The notes below the pieces were generated by a model. The model was given only the letters and a program-made list of their open reading frames with translations, was not told where the DNA came from and ran no database searches. Positions 18,304 to 25,960 of a stretch of DNA of 64,000 nt are shown piece after piece (the first letter of the stretch is position 1; each line of letters opens with the position of its first letter). The translations under genes were made by a program, and so were the position numbers. Location: assembly GCF_001238275.1 (NCBI RefSeq), contig NZ_LGTB01000034.1, positions 51,933 to 115,932 on the forward strand, given 5' to 3'. Origin of the DNA: Bradyrhizobium viridifuturi (lineage in GTDB: Bacteria; Pseudomonadota; Alphaproteobacteria; Rhizobiales; Xanthobacteraceae).

Positions 18304-19592
18304 TGAGCGTTGAAATCACCAAGCTGCCGAGCGGCTTGACCGTCGTCACCGACACCATGCCGCATCTGGAAACCGCGGCGCTTGGGGTGTGGGCCGGGGT
18401 CGGCGGGCGCGACGAGAAGCCGAACGAGCACGGCATCTCGCATCTCCTGGAACACATGGCGTTCAAGGGCACCGCGCGGCGCTCCTCGCGCGAGATCGTC
18501 GAGGAGATCGAGGCAGTCGGCGGCGACCTCAATGCCGGCACCTCGACCGAGACCACGGCCTATTATGCGCGGGTGATGAAGGCCGACGTGCCGCTGGCGC
18601 TCGACGTGCTCTCCGACATCCTCGCCAATCCGTCGTTCGTGCCGGATGAGCTCGAGCGCGAGAAGAGCGTCATCGTGCAGGAGATCGGCGCGGCGCAGGA
18701 TACGCCCGACGACGTCGTGTTCGAGCATCTCAACGAGCTCTGCTATCCGGACCAGCCGATGGGGCGCTCGCTGCTCGGCACCGCCAAGACGCTGAAGGCC
18801 TTCAACCGCGACACGCTGCGCGGCTACCTGTCGACGCATTACCGCGCCCCCGACATGGTGGTCGCCGCCGCCGGCGCCGTCGATCACAAGCGCGTCGTCG
18901 AGGATGTGACGCAGAAATTCGCCAGCTTCGAGCCGACCCCGGCGCCGAAACCGCAGCCGGCGATGTTCGGCAAGGGCGGCTCGAAGGTGGTGCATCGCGA
19001 TCTCGAGCAGGCGCATCTGACGCTGGCGCTCGAAGGCGTGCCGCAGACCGACCTGTCGCTGTTCTCGCTGCAGGTGTTCACTAACACGCTCGGCGGCGGG
19101 ATGTCGTCGCGGCTGTTCCAGGAGGTGCGCGAGAAGCGCGGGCTGTGCTACTCGATCTACACTTTCCACGCCCCCTACACCGACACCGGCTTCTTCGGCC
19201 TCTACACCGGGACCGATCCCGCCGACGCGCCGGAAATGATGGAGGTCATCGTCGACGTCATCAATGACGCCGTGGAGACCCTGACCGAGGCCGAGGTGGC
19301 GCGTGCCAAGGCGCAGATGAAGGCCGGGCTGTTGATGGCGCTGGAAAGCTGTTCATCCCGGGCCGAACAGCTGGCGCGCCATGTGCTAGCCTATGGCCGG
19401 CCGCAGACGGTGGACGAGCTGGTGGCGCGGATCGATGCGGTCAGCGTCGAATCGAGCCGCAACGCCGCCCGTGCGCTGCTGTCGCGCAGCCGGCCCGCCG
19501 TTGTCGCCCTCGGCAGCGGAAGGGGTCTGGACACGGCGGTGTCTTTTGCGGAAGGATTGACGAAGTCGAAGGCAAAGACGCTGCTGCACTAA
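18303..19592 (+). CDS. M16-family zinc peptidase (processing-protease type)
   Basis: The 429-residue protein belongs to the pitrilysin/mitochondrial-processing-peptidase family. The inverted zinc motif HLLEH is at residues 47-51, and the distal Glu lies in the following helix region (ETTAYYARV onward). A second inactive-type half includes GGGMSSRLFQEVREKRGLCYSIYTF, the substrate-grip signature. No signal peptide is seen, so it is likely cytoplasmic. It is translationally coupled to thrC, a pairing I recall from related alphaproteobacteria. Substrate unknown. Confidence 0.9.
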   Translation: MSVEITKLPSGLTVVTDTMPHLETAALGVWAGVGGRDEKPNEHGISHLLEHMAFKGTARRSSREIVEEIEAVGGDLNAGTSTETTAYYARVMKADVPLALDVLSDILANPSFVPDELEREKSVIVQEIGAAQDTPDDVVFEHLNELCYPDQPMGRSLLGTAKTLKAFNRDTLRGYLSTHYRAPDMVVAAAGAVDHKRVVEDVTQKFASFEPTPAPKPQPAMFGKGGSKVVHRDLEQAHLTLALEGVPQTDLSLFSLQVFTNTLGGGMSSRLFQEVREKRGLCYSIYTFHAPYTDTGFFGLYTGTDPADAPEMMEVIVDVINDAVETLTEAEVARAKAQMKAGLLMALESCSSRAEQLARHVLAYGRPQTVDELVARIDAVSVESSRNAARALLSRSRPAVVALGSGRGLDTAVSFAEGLTKSKAKTLLH

Positions 19593-19651
19593 GGGGGCCG
19601 CAAGGCCCGGGGCAGGGTGTCACGCCCGAATGGGCGGGGGAGTGTTGGGCC

Positions 19652-20238
19652 ATGGCCCTGTTTCGTTTGCCGTCCGGTGGACCTGCTGCACTGATGCCGC
19701 GCGGTCACGGGCTGTTGCTGCGTGCGCCGCAAATGTCGGATTTCCCGCAATGGGCGCAATTGCGCGAGTTCAGCCGTGCCTATCTGACGCCGTGGGAGCC
19801 GATCTGGCCCTCCGACGACCTGACCCGCGCCGCTTCCGCCGCAGGCTGCGCCGCTATTCCGAGGATATCGCCGCCGATCGCTCCTATCCGTTCATCATCT
19901 TCCGCGAATCGGATGGGGTGATGATCGGCGGGATCACGCTCGCCAATGTCCGCCGCGGTATCGTCCAGGCGGGCACGATCGGCTATTGGGTCGGGCTGCC
20001 GCACGCCCATCGCGGCTATATGACCACGGCGCTGCGGGTGCTGCTGCCCTCGCTGTTCGGCGAGCTCAATCTGCATCGTATCGAGGCGGCCTGCATTCCC
20101 TCCAATGCGTCGTCGATCCGGGTGCTGGAGAAGTGCGGCTTCACCCGCGAGGGCCTGGCGCGGCGCTATCTCTGCATCAACGGGATCTGGCAGGACCATG
20201 TGCTGTTCGGCCTGCTGCACGAGGATTTCCGCGGCTGA
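19652..20238 (+). CDS. RimJ/RimL-like N-acetyltransferase (frame-shifted near 19832)
   Basis: The first 60 codons (MALFRLPSGG to SDDLTRA) and the remainder (FRRRLRRYSEDIAADRSYP onward) lie in different frames. Adding one base near 19832 gives one 195-residue protein. It has the ribosomal-protein acetyltransferase pattern: RGHGLLLRAPQ, GGITLANVRRG, GYWVGLPHAHRGYMTTAL as the acetyl-CoA loop, and LHRIEAACIPSNASSIRVLEKCGF. The likely role is acetylation of a protein N-terminus; the target is unknown. It lies 59 bases after the M16 peptidase gene. Confidence 0.85.
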
Positions 20239-20385
20239 ACCACCAGCCTGTCGGTGGGATGGCCGGCGCCGCCCGGCGCCTTCCGGATGCTGTGTTACAT
20301 GCCTTTCACATGCCTTGGGTTCGCCGCCATTGGCTTGCTATACGCCCGCGAAACGGGAACTCGGTTTGGAGATTTGAGGATACTG

Positions 20386-21033
20386 ATGGGTGACAGGGTG
20401 ATCAGGTTCGCGCTCGCGGCGGCGGTATCGATCGGTCTCGGTGCCACCCTGCTGCCGGAGGCCAGCTTGGCGCAGTCGCTGAGCGACCGCTTCAAGAGCC
20501 TGTTCGGCGGCGGGTCGTCGGATTCGAAGCCGGAGACGCCGGCGGCGCCGCAGCAGCTGAACGACGCGGACGCGGAGCTGACCTGCCCGCCAGTGCAGAT
20601 CCGCTCCGGGGCCTCGACCTATTCGGTGGCCGTGGACGGCAAGGAAGCGGTCGGCAACGACGTCAAGTTCCTGGCCTCGATCACGCGCACCGCGCGGCAG
20701 TGCAACCTCAATGCCGGTATGATCACCGCCAAGATCGGGATCCAGGGGCGGATCATCGTCGGTCCCCAGGGCGCTCCGCCGACCGTCCAGGTCCCGCTGC
20801 GCGTCGCCGTGGTGCTGGGCGGCGTCGGCGAGAAGACCATCGCGACCAAGGCCTACACGACCACGGTGCAGATGGACGATAGCGGCAGCGTGCCGTTCAG
20901 CCTGGTCGCCGAGGACGTCGTCTATCCGGCGCCGTCGCCGGCCGACAACGACAATTACATCTTCTATATCGGCTTCGACCCGCAGGCACTGAAGCCGGAA
21001 CCGAAGCAGCGCGCGCCGCACAAGAAGAAGTAG
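20386..21033 (+). CDS. Exported hypothetical protein
   Basis: I do not recognise a named domain. The 215-residue product has a clear signal peptide (residues 1-30, ending EASLAQS), then SLSDRFKSLFGGG, a low-complexity Ser/Pro stretch and a beta-rich domain with LTCPPVQIRSGASTYSV, a Cys pair (residue ~66 and QCNLNAG near 105) and GIQGRIIVGPQGAP. It ends in a basic tail (APHKKK). A periplasmic or outer-membrane-associated role is likely. I chose ATG 20386 because the longer frame adds 44 residues before the signal peptide. Confidence 0.75.
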   Translation: MGDRVIRFALAAAVSIGLGATLLPEASLAQSLSDRFKSLFGGGSSDSKPETPAAPQQLNDADAELTCPPVQIRSGASTYSVAVDGKEAVGNDVKFLASITRTARQCNLNAGMITAKIGIQGRIIVGPQGAPPTVQVPLRVAVVLGGVGEKTIATKAYTTTVQMDDSGSVPFSLVAEDVVYPAPSPADNDNYIFYIGFDPQALKPEPKQRAPHKKK

Positions 21034-21040
21034 CAGCAGC

Positions 21041-21087
21041 GCGTTTTCCAGCGAAGCGGATACCGGTTCGCGTGAACGCAACGCGTC
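21041..21087. repeat. Rhizobial intergenic palindrome, ACCGGTTCGCGTGAA type
   Basis: The sequence begins GCGTTTTCCAGCGAAG, contains ACCGGTTCGCGTGAA and ends AACGCGTC, so its ends can pair. The reverse complement of the same family occurs at 28616-28710, where CTTCACGTGAACCGG is visible. Confidence 0.65.
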
Positions 21088-21132
21088 AAGACAAGAGCGC
21101 CCGGCGCGGCGCGGACAGATCTGAATAAAGAA

Positions 21133-21169
21133 AAAGGCCGGCGCGATGATCTCGCGCCGGCCTTTTTTT
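21133..21169. terminator. Bidirectional terminator between 20386-21033 and the atp operon
   Basis: The 14-base arms AAAGGCCGGCGCGA (21133-21146) and TCGCGCCGGCCTTT (21152-21165) pair perfectly, with T-runs on both outer sides when read in each direction. It should end both converging transcripts efficiently. Confidence 0.92.
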
Positions 21170-21192
21170 GGAAGAAGGAGTTTGGTATCGCG

Positions 21193-21677
21193 TCAGTTCA
21201 GCTTGGAGCGGACTTCGGCGATGCCCTTGCCGACGAGGTCGTCGGCAACCGAGCCCTTGACCGACTGCGACAGGATGGTCGACGCGGCGGTCACGGCGGC
21301 GTTGGCCGCGGCGGCGCGGACATCGGCCACGGCCTGGGCCTCGGCCTGGGCGATCTTGCTCTCGGCGGTCTTGGTCCGCCGGGCGACAAAATCTTCCATC
21401 TTGGTCTTGGCTTCCGCCGCGATCCGTTCGGCTTCGGCCTTGGCGCTGGAGATGATGTCCTGGGCCTCGCGCTCGGCGCTGGCGCGGCGTGCCTTGTACT
21501 CGCCGAGCAGCTTGTTGGCTTCGTCCTTCAGAGACGGGCGTCCTCGAGCTCGGCCTTGATGCGCTCGGCACGATGATCGAGCGCCGTCAGCAGGGTGCGA
21601 TGGACGCCGAGATAGCCGAACACGACCAGCAGAACGACGAAGGCGATCGCAACCCAGGTTTCCGGTTCGTAAAACAT
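21193..21677 (-). CDS. atpF: ATP synthase F0 subunit b (frame-shifted near 21531)
   Basis: Subunit b is the membrane-anchored half of the peripheral stator. From ATG 21677 the frame reads MFYEPETWVAIAFVVLLVV, the single transmembrane helix, and reaches ELEDAR near 21531, where it hits a stop. Adding one base reads on as LKDEANKLLGEYKARRA to the end, SVADDLVGKGIAEVRSKLN at 21193. The restored protein has 161 residues, the normal length, with a long charged helix as the stator arm. A real truncation would disable oxidative phosphorylation, so a sequence error is likely. Confidence 0.9.
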
Positions 21678-21680
21678 CGT

Positions 21681-22247
21681 CTATCCCTTCAGCGACGCGT
21701 CGACGGCGCTGTTGACCGCATTCGCGTCCGGCGTGACGCCGGCGAGTTGCTGGACGATGGCGCCGGCCGCATCCGCCGCGATGCCGCGGACGTTGCTCAT
21801 GGCGTTGGTCCGGGTCGTTGCGATCTGCTTCTCGGCGTCGGCGAGCTTGGCCGCCAGCTTCTCTTCCAGCGCCTTGCGCTCGGCTTCCGAGGCCGCGTTC
21901 AGCTTCTCGCGGGTCTCGTTGCCGATCGCCTGCGCGTTGGCACGCGCATTCGCCAGCTCGGTCTCATAGGCCTTCAGCGCCGCGTCGGACTCGTCCTTCA
22001 GCTTCTGCGCCTCGGCCAGATCGCCCTCGATCTTGTTCTGACGTGCGTCGATCGTCCCGCCGACGCGCGGCAGTGCGATACGCGACACGATCAGGTAGAG
22101 CGCGACAAATGCAATCGCCAGCGACACCAGCTGCGAGGCGTAGTTGGACGAATCGAACGGCGGAAAGGCTCCGCCGTGATGTCCGCCTTCGGCCTCGGTG
22201 TGGGCGCCGGCCGCCTGGCCTTTTGCCTCGCCATGACTCTCAGCCAT
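21681..22247 (-). CDS. atpF2: ATP synthase F0 subunit b'
   Basis: Subunit b' pairs with b in the peripheral stalk of alphaproteobacterial and chloroplast-type ATP synthases. The 188-residue protein has a His/Gly-rich N-terminal extension (GGHHGGAFPPFD), one transmembrane helix (SQLVSLAIAFVALYLIVS), then RIALPRVGGTIDARQNKIEGDL and a long Ala/Glu/Lys coiled coil. It ends three bases before atpF starts. Presence of both b and b' is typical of this bacterial class. Confidence 0.92.
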   Translation of the reverse strand: MAESHGEAKGQAAGAHTEAEGGHHGGAFPPFDSSNYASQLVSLAIAFVALYLIVSRIALPRVGGTIDARQNKIEGDLAEAQKLKDESDAALKAYETELANARANAQAIGNETREKLNAASEAERKALEEKLAAKLADAEKQIATTRTNAMSNVRGIAADAAGAIVQQLAGVTPDANAVNSAVDASLKG

Positions 22248-22330
22248 GGTGTTCTCCTGTTGCTGTCATGCGCGCCGCCCCTGGAACGATCCCCTGGGAT
22301 GATCCCCGGGCGGCGCGAAGGAAGTGCCGC

Positions 22331-22561
22331 TCAGAGCGGAACGAACAGCAGAAGCAGCGCGATCAGCAGCGAGAAGATGCCGAGCGCTTCGGTCACGGCG
22401 AAGCCGAAGATCAGGTTGCCGAACTGGCCCTGAGCGGCCGAGGGGTTACGCACCGCAGCGGCGAGGTAGTTGCCGAAGATGATGCCCACGCCGACGCCCG
22501 CACCGCCCATGCCGATGCACGCGATGCCCGCGCCGATAAGTTTTGCTGCTGCCGGTTCCAT
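22331..22561 (-). CDS. atpE: ATP synthase F0 subunit c
   Basis: The 76-residue hairpin protein forms the rotor ring. Two hydrophobic helices flank a polar loop (RNPSAAQGQ). The first helix carries the Gly-rich GIACIGMGGAGVGVGIIFG packing motif and the second carries the proton-carrying Glu in FGFAVTEALGIFS. Length and motifs match the family exactly. Confidence 0.95.
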   Translation of the reverse strand: MEPAAAKLIGAGIACIGMGGAGVGVGIIFGNYLAAAVRNPSAAQGQFGNLIFGFAVTEALGIFSLLIALLLLFVPL

Positions 22562-22616
22562 TTGTAGCTCCTTGAGAAAGATAGACAGATTGGTGGGTGG
22601 AGATTCCCCGGACCGC

Positions 22617-23366
22617 TTAGTGTCCCGGATGAATGGCGTCGTTGAGGTAGATGCAGGTCAGGATCGCGAACACGTAGGCCTGCAGGAACGCGACCAGCAG
22701 TTCGAGCGCGTACAGCGCAACCGTGAGCGCCAGCGGCAGCACGCCGCCGACCCAGCCGAGCGCGCCCAGCGAGAAGCCGAGCATCGCGACGAAGCCCGCG
22801 AACACCTTGAGGGCGATGTGGCCGGCCAGCATGTTGGCGAACAGACGAACGCTGTGCGAGACCGGCCGCAGGAAGAACGACAGGATCTCGATGAACATGA
22901 CCAGCGGCAGGATGTAGATCGGAACGCCGTGGGGAACGAAGATGCTGAAGAACTTCAGGCCGTTCTTGTAGACGCCGTAGATCAGGACCGTGAAGAACAC
23001 CAATAGCGCCAGCGCCGCGGTGACGATCAGGTGGCTCGCGATCGTGAAGGTGTAGGGGATCACGCCGACCAGGTTCGAGACGCACAGGAACATGAAGAGC
23101 GAGAAGATCAGCGGGAAGAACTTCATGCCTTCCGAGCCGGCCGTACTGCGAATCGTCGAGGCGACGAACTCGTAGGAGATCTCGGCGACCGACTGCAGCC
23201 GTCCCGGAACCAGGTCCCGGCCGCTCGCCAGCATCAGCAGCGCAATCAAGAGCACCGCGACGAACATGTAGAGCGACGAATTGGTGAAGGCGATCGTGTG
23301 ATTGCCGATGTGGCCGAGCGTGAAGAGGGGCTCGATATTGAATTGATGGATCGGGTCGATTTTCAT
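22617..23366 (-). CDS. atpB: ATP synthase F0 subunit a
   Basis: Subunit a forms the proton half-channels next to the c ring. The 249-residue protein starts MKIDPIHQFNIEPLF and has five to six hydrophobic helices. The essential Arg is in SHSVRLFANMLAGH near residue 175, and the C-terminal helix (LLVAFLQAYVFAILTCIYLNDA) carries the conserved Gln. It lies between atpI and atpE in the usual order. Confidence 0.95.
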   Translation of the reverse strand: MKIDPIHQFNIEPLFTLGHIGNHTIAFTNSSLYMFVAVLLIALLMLASGRDLVPGRLQSVAEISYEFVASTIRSTAGSEGMKFFPLIFSLFMFLCVSNLVGVIPYTFTIASHLIVTAALALLVFFTVLIYGVYKNGLKFFSIFVPHGVPIYILPLVMFIEILSFFLRPVSHSVRLFANMLAGHIALKVFAGFVAMLGFSLGALGWVGGVLPLALTVALYALELLVAFLQAYVFAILTCIYLNDAIHPGH

Positions 23367-23438
23367 CCGCGCGGCTCTTGGTCCACCGGCCGTGTCGCCG
23401 GTTATCGAATTTCAAATGTCGTGACTTCCCGCCAGCGC

Positions 23439-23810
23439 TCAGCGCTTGCCCGAGGCCACGCCCGCGGACCTCACCACGTTGACCACCCCGGCGACGAAGC
23501 CGAGCAGCGTTAACACGATGAAGCCGAATGGCGACGTCGACAGCAAACGGTCGAACCCCCAGCCAATCGCCGCCCCGACGGCAACGCCCGCGATCAGCTC
23601 CGACGAAAGACGAAAACCGAGCGCCATCGCCGAAGCTCTGGCCGCACTGTCCCCGCTTTCAGTACCGGATTGATCAGTCTTGCTCCTGCGGCTGTCGCGA
23701 ATTTCTGACAACCGATGATCGAGACTTCCGAGCCTTGCGGAAAGCGCAGCTTCGTCAGGAGGCGATTGATCGCGACTTCCACCTGCGTCGTGGTTGGTGT
23801 TCTCAGCCAT
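23439..23810 (-). CDS. atpI: ATP synthase-associated protein AtpI/AtpZ family
   Basis: The 123-residue product has a hydrophilic N-terminal half and two C-terminal membrane helices (SSELIAGVAVGAAIGWGFDR and PFGFIVLTLLGFVAGVVNVV). This is the pattern of the AtpI/AtpZ proteins that lead F0 operons and help assemble the c ring. It is the first gene of the operon, behind a good promoter at 23877-23905. Confidence 0.88.
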   Translation of the reverse strand: MAENTNHDAGGSRDQSPPDEAALSARLGSLDHRLSEIRDSRRSKTDQSGTESGDSAARASAMALGFRLSSELIAGVAVGAAIGWGFDRLLSTSPFGFIVLTLLGFVAGVVNVVRSAGVASGKR

Positions 23811-23876
23811 GCTGCAAACACTAACCGATGCCGCGGATGATGGAAATTGCGCCCGTCCCCGTCAAAAGCCGCGCGG

Positions 23877-23905
23877 ACCATACTTACCGCGTCTAATCAA
23901 GTCAA
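23877..23905 (-). promoter_or_regulatory. Promoter of the F0 ATP synthase operon
   Basis: Read on the minus strand, TTGACT (23905-23900) and TATGGT (23882-23877) are spaced by 17 bases, 67 bases upstream of the atpI start. The rest of the 23811-24085 gap holds no visible gene. Confidence 0.55.
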
Positions 23906-24085
23906 GATTGCGTCGTAACCAGTTATTGCTTTGATTCTGCTGGATTTATTCTGAGATATTCAAGGTCAGAGTGACGCAGTGTTCGCAGTGCAACAGCTTG
24001 CGTGACATTGAGCGATGTTGCGCGGCTTTTCCCGCTCTGCTGGGATCACCGAAAGTCTTCATCCTTCGTGCAGCCAAGGTTCCGC

Positions 24086-24709
24086 ATGCCGCGCCAGATC
24101 GACTACTATTTTTCACTGCAATCGCCCTGGGCCTATATCGGCCACGGGCCTTTCGTTCGACTCGTAAGCACTTACGATCTCAAGGTAAATTACCGTCCGG
24201 TGCTGCTGGTCGATCTGTTCTCGGAGACCGGCGGGCTGCCGCTCGCCAAGCGTCATCCGGTGCGGCAGCGCTACCGGCTGATCGAGTTGCAGCGCTGGCG
24301 TGACAAGCGCGGGCTGAATTTTCACCTGCAACCGGCCAACTGGCCGTTCAACGCGCGCCTTGCCGATGGTGTCGTGATCGCGGTGCTGGAGGCCGGGCTC
24401 GATCCCGAGCCGTTTCTGCAACGTGCCTATCCCGCAGTCTGGGAGCGTGAGCTCAACCTCGCCGATCCCGCAACGCTGGTGAAACTCGCCGATGATGCAG
24501 GTTTGCCGGGCCGCCAGCTGGTGGAGCGCTCGGGCTCCGATGCGATCAGCGCGGCCTACGAGCAGAATCGCCAGAACGCATTGGACGCCGGCGTATTCGG
24601 CTCGCCCGGATATGTGCTCGATGGCGAGGTGTTCTGGGGACAGGACCGGATCGAATTGCTCGAGGACGCGTTGAAGTCGGGCCGCAAGCCCTATAGCTCT
24701 GTGGTGTAG
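24086..24709 (+). CDS. DsbA-fold 2-hydroxychromene-2-carboxylate isomerase family protein
   Basis: The 207-residue product matches the GST-kappa/HCCA-isomerase branch of the thioredoxin superfamily. These glutathione-dependent enzymes isomerise aromatic degradation intermediates. The N-terminal motif reads YYFSLQSPWAYIGH, with Ser where DsbA has CxxC, so it is not a disulphide oxidase. The family C-terminal motif GVFGSPGYVLDGEVFWGQDRI is intact. I chose ATG 24086, which gives the canonical start MPRQIDYYFS. No naphthalene-type catabolic genes are adjacent, so the substrate is open. Confidence 0.85.
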   Translation: MPRQIDYYFSLQSPWAYIGHGPFVRLVSTYDLKVNYRPVLLVDLFSETGGLPLAKRHPVRQRYRLIELQRWRDKRGLNFHLQPANWPFNARLADGVVIAVLEAGLDPEPFLQRAYPAVWERELNLADPATLVKLADDAGLPGRQLVERSGSDAISAAYEQNRQNALDAGVFGSPGYVLDGEVFWGQDRIELLEDALKSGRKPYSSVV

Positions 24710-24740
24710 GGGCAGCAATCAAGTTGAGGCGGAGCAAGCC

Positions 24741-25250
24741 ATGCCCATCGCGATGTCGTTCTCGAAATTGTCCATCGCAATTGCCGCCATGCTGATCGCG
24801 AGCGGTGCGGCGTTGGCGCAAACCGCGCCCGACACCGAGAACGGCCGCTACGCGCTGTCGCCGGCCGGCGATGGCTTCCTGCGGCTCGACACCCGCACCG
24901 GCGCGGTGTCGACCTGCACCAATTCCAGCGCCGGCTGGGCCTGCTACATGGTGCCGGACGAGCGCGCGGCGCTCGATGCCGAGATCGGGCGCCTGCAGTC
25001 CGACAATGACAGGCTGAAGGGCGAGCTTGCTGCGCGCGCACCGTCGGCCAAGACCGACGAGGCGCTGCCGAAATCGGATTCATTGAAGAAGCCGGATGCG
25101 AAGACCGCCGAAGGCGAGCGCAAGATCGAGATTCCGCTGCCGAGCGATCGCGACATGGATCGCATGATGTCGTTCGTGGAGCGGGCCTGGCGCCGGCTGA
25201 TCGAGATGGCCAACCGCGTGCAGCGCGACGTCAATGGCGGCAAGATTTGA
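24741..25250 (+). CDS. Exported hypothetical protein with coiled-coil segment
   Basis: The family is not recognised beyond hypothetical. The 169-residue product has a signal peptide ending ASGAALAQT (about residue 27), then a compact motif NGRYALSPAGDGFLRLDTRTG with a Cys pair (STCTNSSAGWACYMVPDE). A heptad-like helix (ERAALDAEIGRLQSDNDRLKGEL) and a basic amphipathic C-terminus follow. A periplasmic location is likely. An AGGCGGAG ribosome site supports ATG 24741, 31 bases after the isomerase gene. Confidence 0.75.
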   Translation: MPIAMSFSKLSIAIAAMLIASGAALAQTAPDTENGRYALSPAGDGFLRLDTRTGAVSTCTNSSAGWACYMVPDERAALDAEIGRLQSDNDRLKGELAARAPSAKTDEALPKSDSLKKPDAKTAEGERKIEIPLPSDRDMDRMMSFVERAWRRLIEMANRVQRDVNGGKI

Positions 25251-25268
25251 TGTGGCTCTCTCCGCTGC

Positions 25269-25390
25269 GTCGTCCCGGCGAATGCCGGGACCCATAACCA
25301 CCGAAGCGAATTGTCTACAAAGAATGTCCACTCCGAGTCTTCGAACTTGAGGGGCCGCGGAGTATGGGTCCCGGCCTTCGCCGGGACGAC
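25269..25390. repeat. Composite REP-like element, copy 6
   Basis: It runs from GTCGTCCCGGCGAATGCC to GGCCTTCGCCGGGACGAC, with CCATAACCAC on the left inner flank and a diverged interior. It fills the gap before the YjbQ-family gene. Confidence 0.85.
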
Positions 25391-25407
25391 AGGTTGAAAG
25401 AGCTCAG

Positions 25408-25881
25408 ATGACCTCACCGAGAACCATGTCGCGCTCGGCGCCATCCTCCGTCGCCGCAACCAGCATCGTCTCGTCGCGTCTGACGGTCGAAACGCAGGGT
25501 GCAGGCTTCACCGACATCACGCGCGAGGTGGCAAGATTCCTGCGCGCGGTGAGGGCGGGCGAGGGCGCGGTGACGCTGTTCATCCGCCATACCTCGGCCT
25601 CGCTGACGATCCAGGAGAATGCCGATCCGACCGTGCTGGCCGACCTGATGACGGCGCTCGACCGCGCCGCGCCCGAAGACGGCGGCTGGCGCCACGACAC
25701 CGAGGGGCCCGATGACATGCCGGCGCATATCAAGACCATGCTGACGGCGACCTCGCTGCAAGTCCCGGTGCTCGACGGCGAGATGGCGCTCGGCACCTGG
25801 CAGGGCATCTATCTGATCGAGCATCGCGCCCGGCCGCACCGGCGCGAGATCGTGCTGCAGTTCATCGGCGCCGCGCGCTGA
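25408..25881 (+). CDS. YjbQ/UPF0047 family protein
   Basis: The product has up to 157 residues and the compact UPF0047 fold. Conserved blocks are GFTDITREVARFL, LFIRHTSASLTIQENADP and MALGTWQGIYLIEHR. The His and Glu in the last two form the putative metal or active site. Homologues have reported weak thiamine-phosphate-synthase activity, but the physiological role is uncertain. The first 20 residues are Ser-rich and not conserved, so translation may begin later at an internal codon. Confidence 0.88.
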   Translation: MTSPRTMSRSAPSSVAATSIVSSRLTVETQGAGFTDITREVARFLRAVRAGEGAVTLFIRHTSASLTIQENADPTVLADLMTALDRAAPEDGGWRHDTEGPDDMPAHIKTMLTATSLQVPVLDGEMALGTWQGIYLIEHRARPHRREIVLQFIGAAR

Positions 25882-25907
25882 CGCGTTCGAATCGCCGCGT
25901 AAAACGA

Positions 25908-25942
25908 CATCGGCCGCGGATCGCTCCGCGGCCGATGCATTT
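25908..25942. terminator. Bidirectional terminator
   Basis: The 13-base arms CATCGGCCGCGGA (25908-25920) and TCCGCGGCCGATG (25925-25937) pair over a four-base loop. They are flanked by AAAA on the left and TTTT on the right. It separates the converging YjbQ-family and MFS genes. Confidence 0.88.
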
Positions 25943-25960
25943 TGACTGATCCGTCGACCG

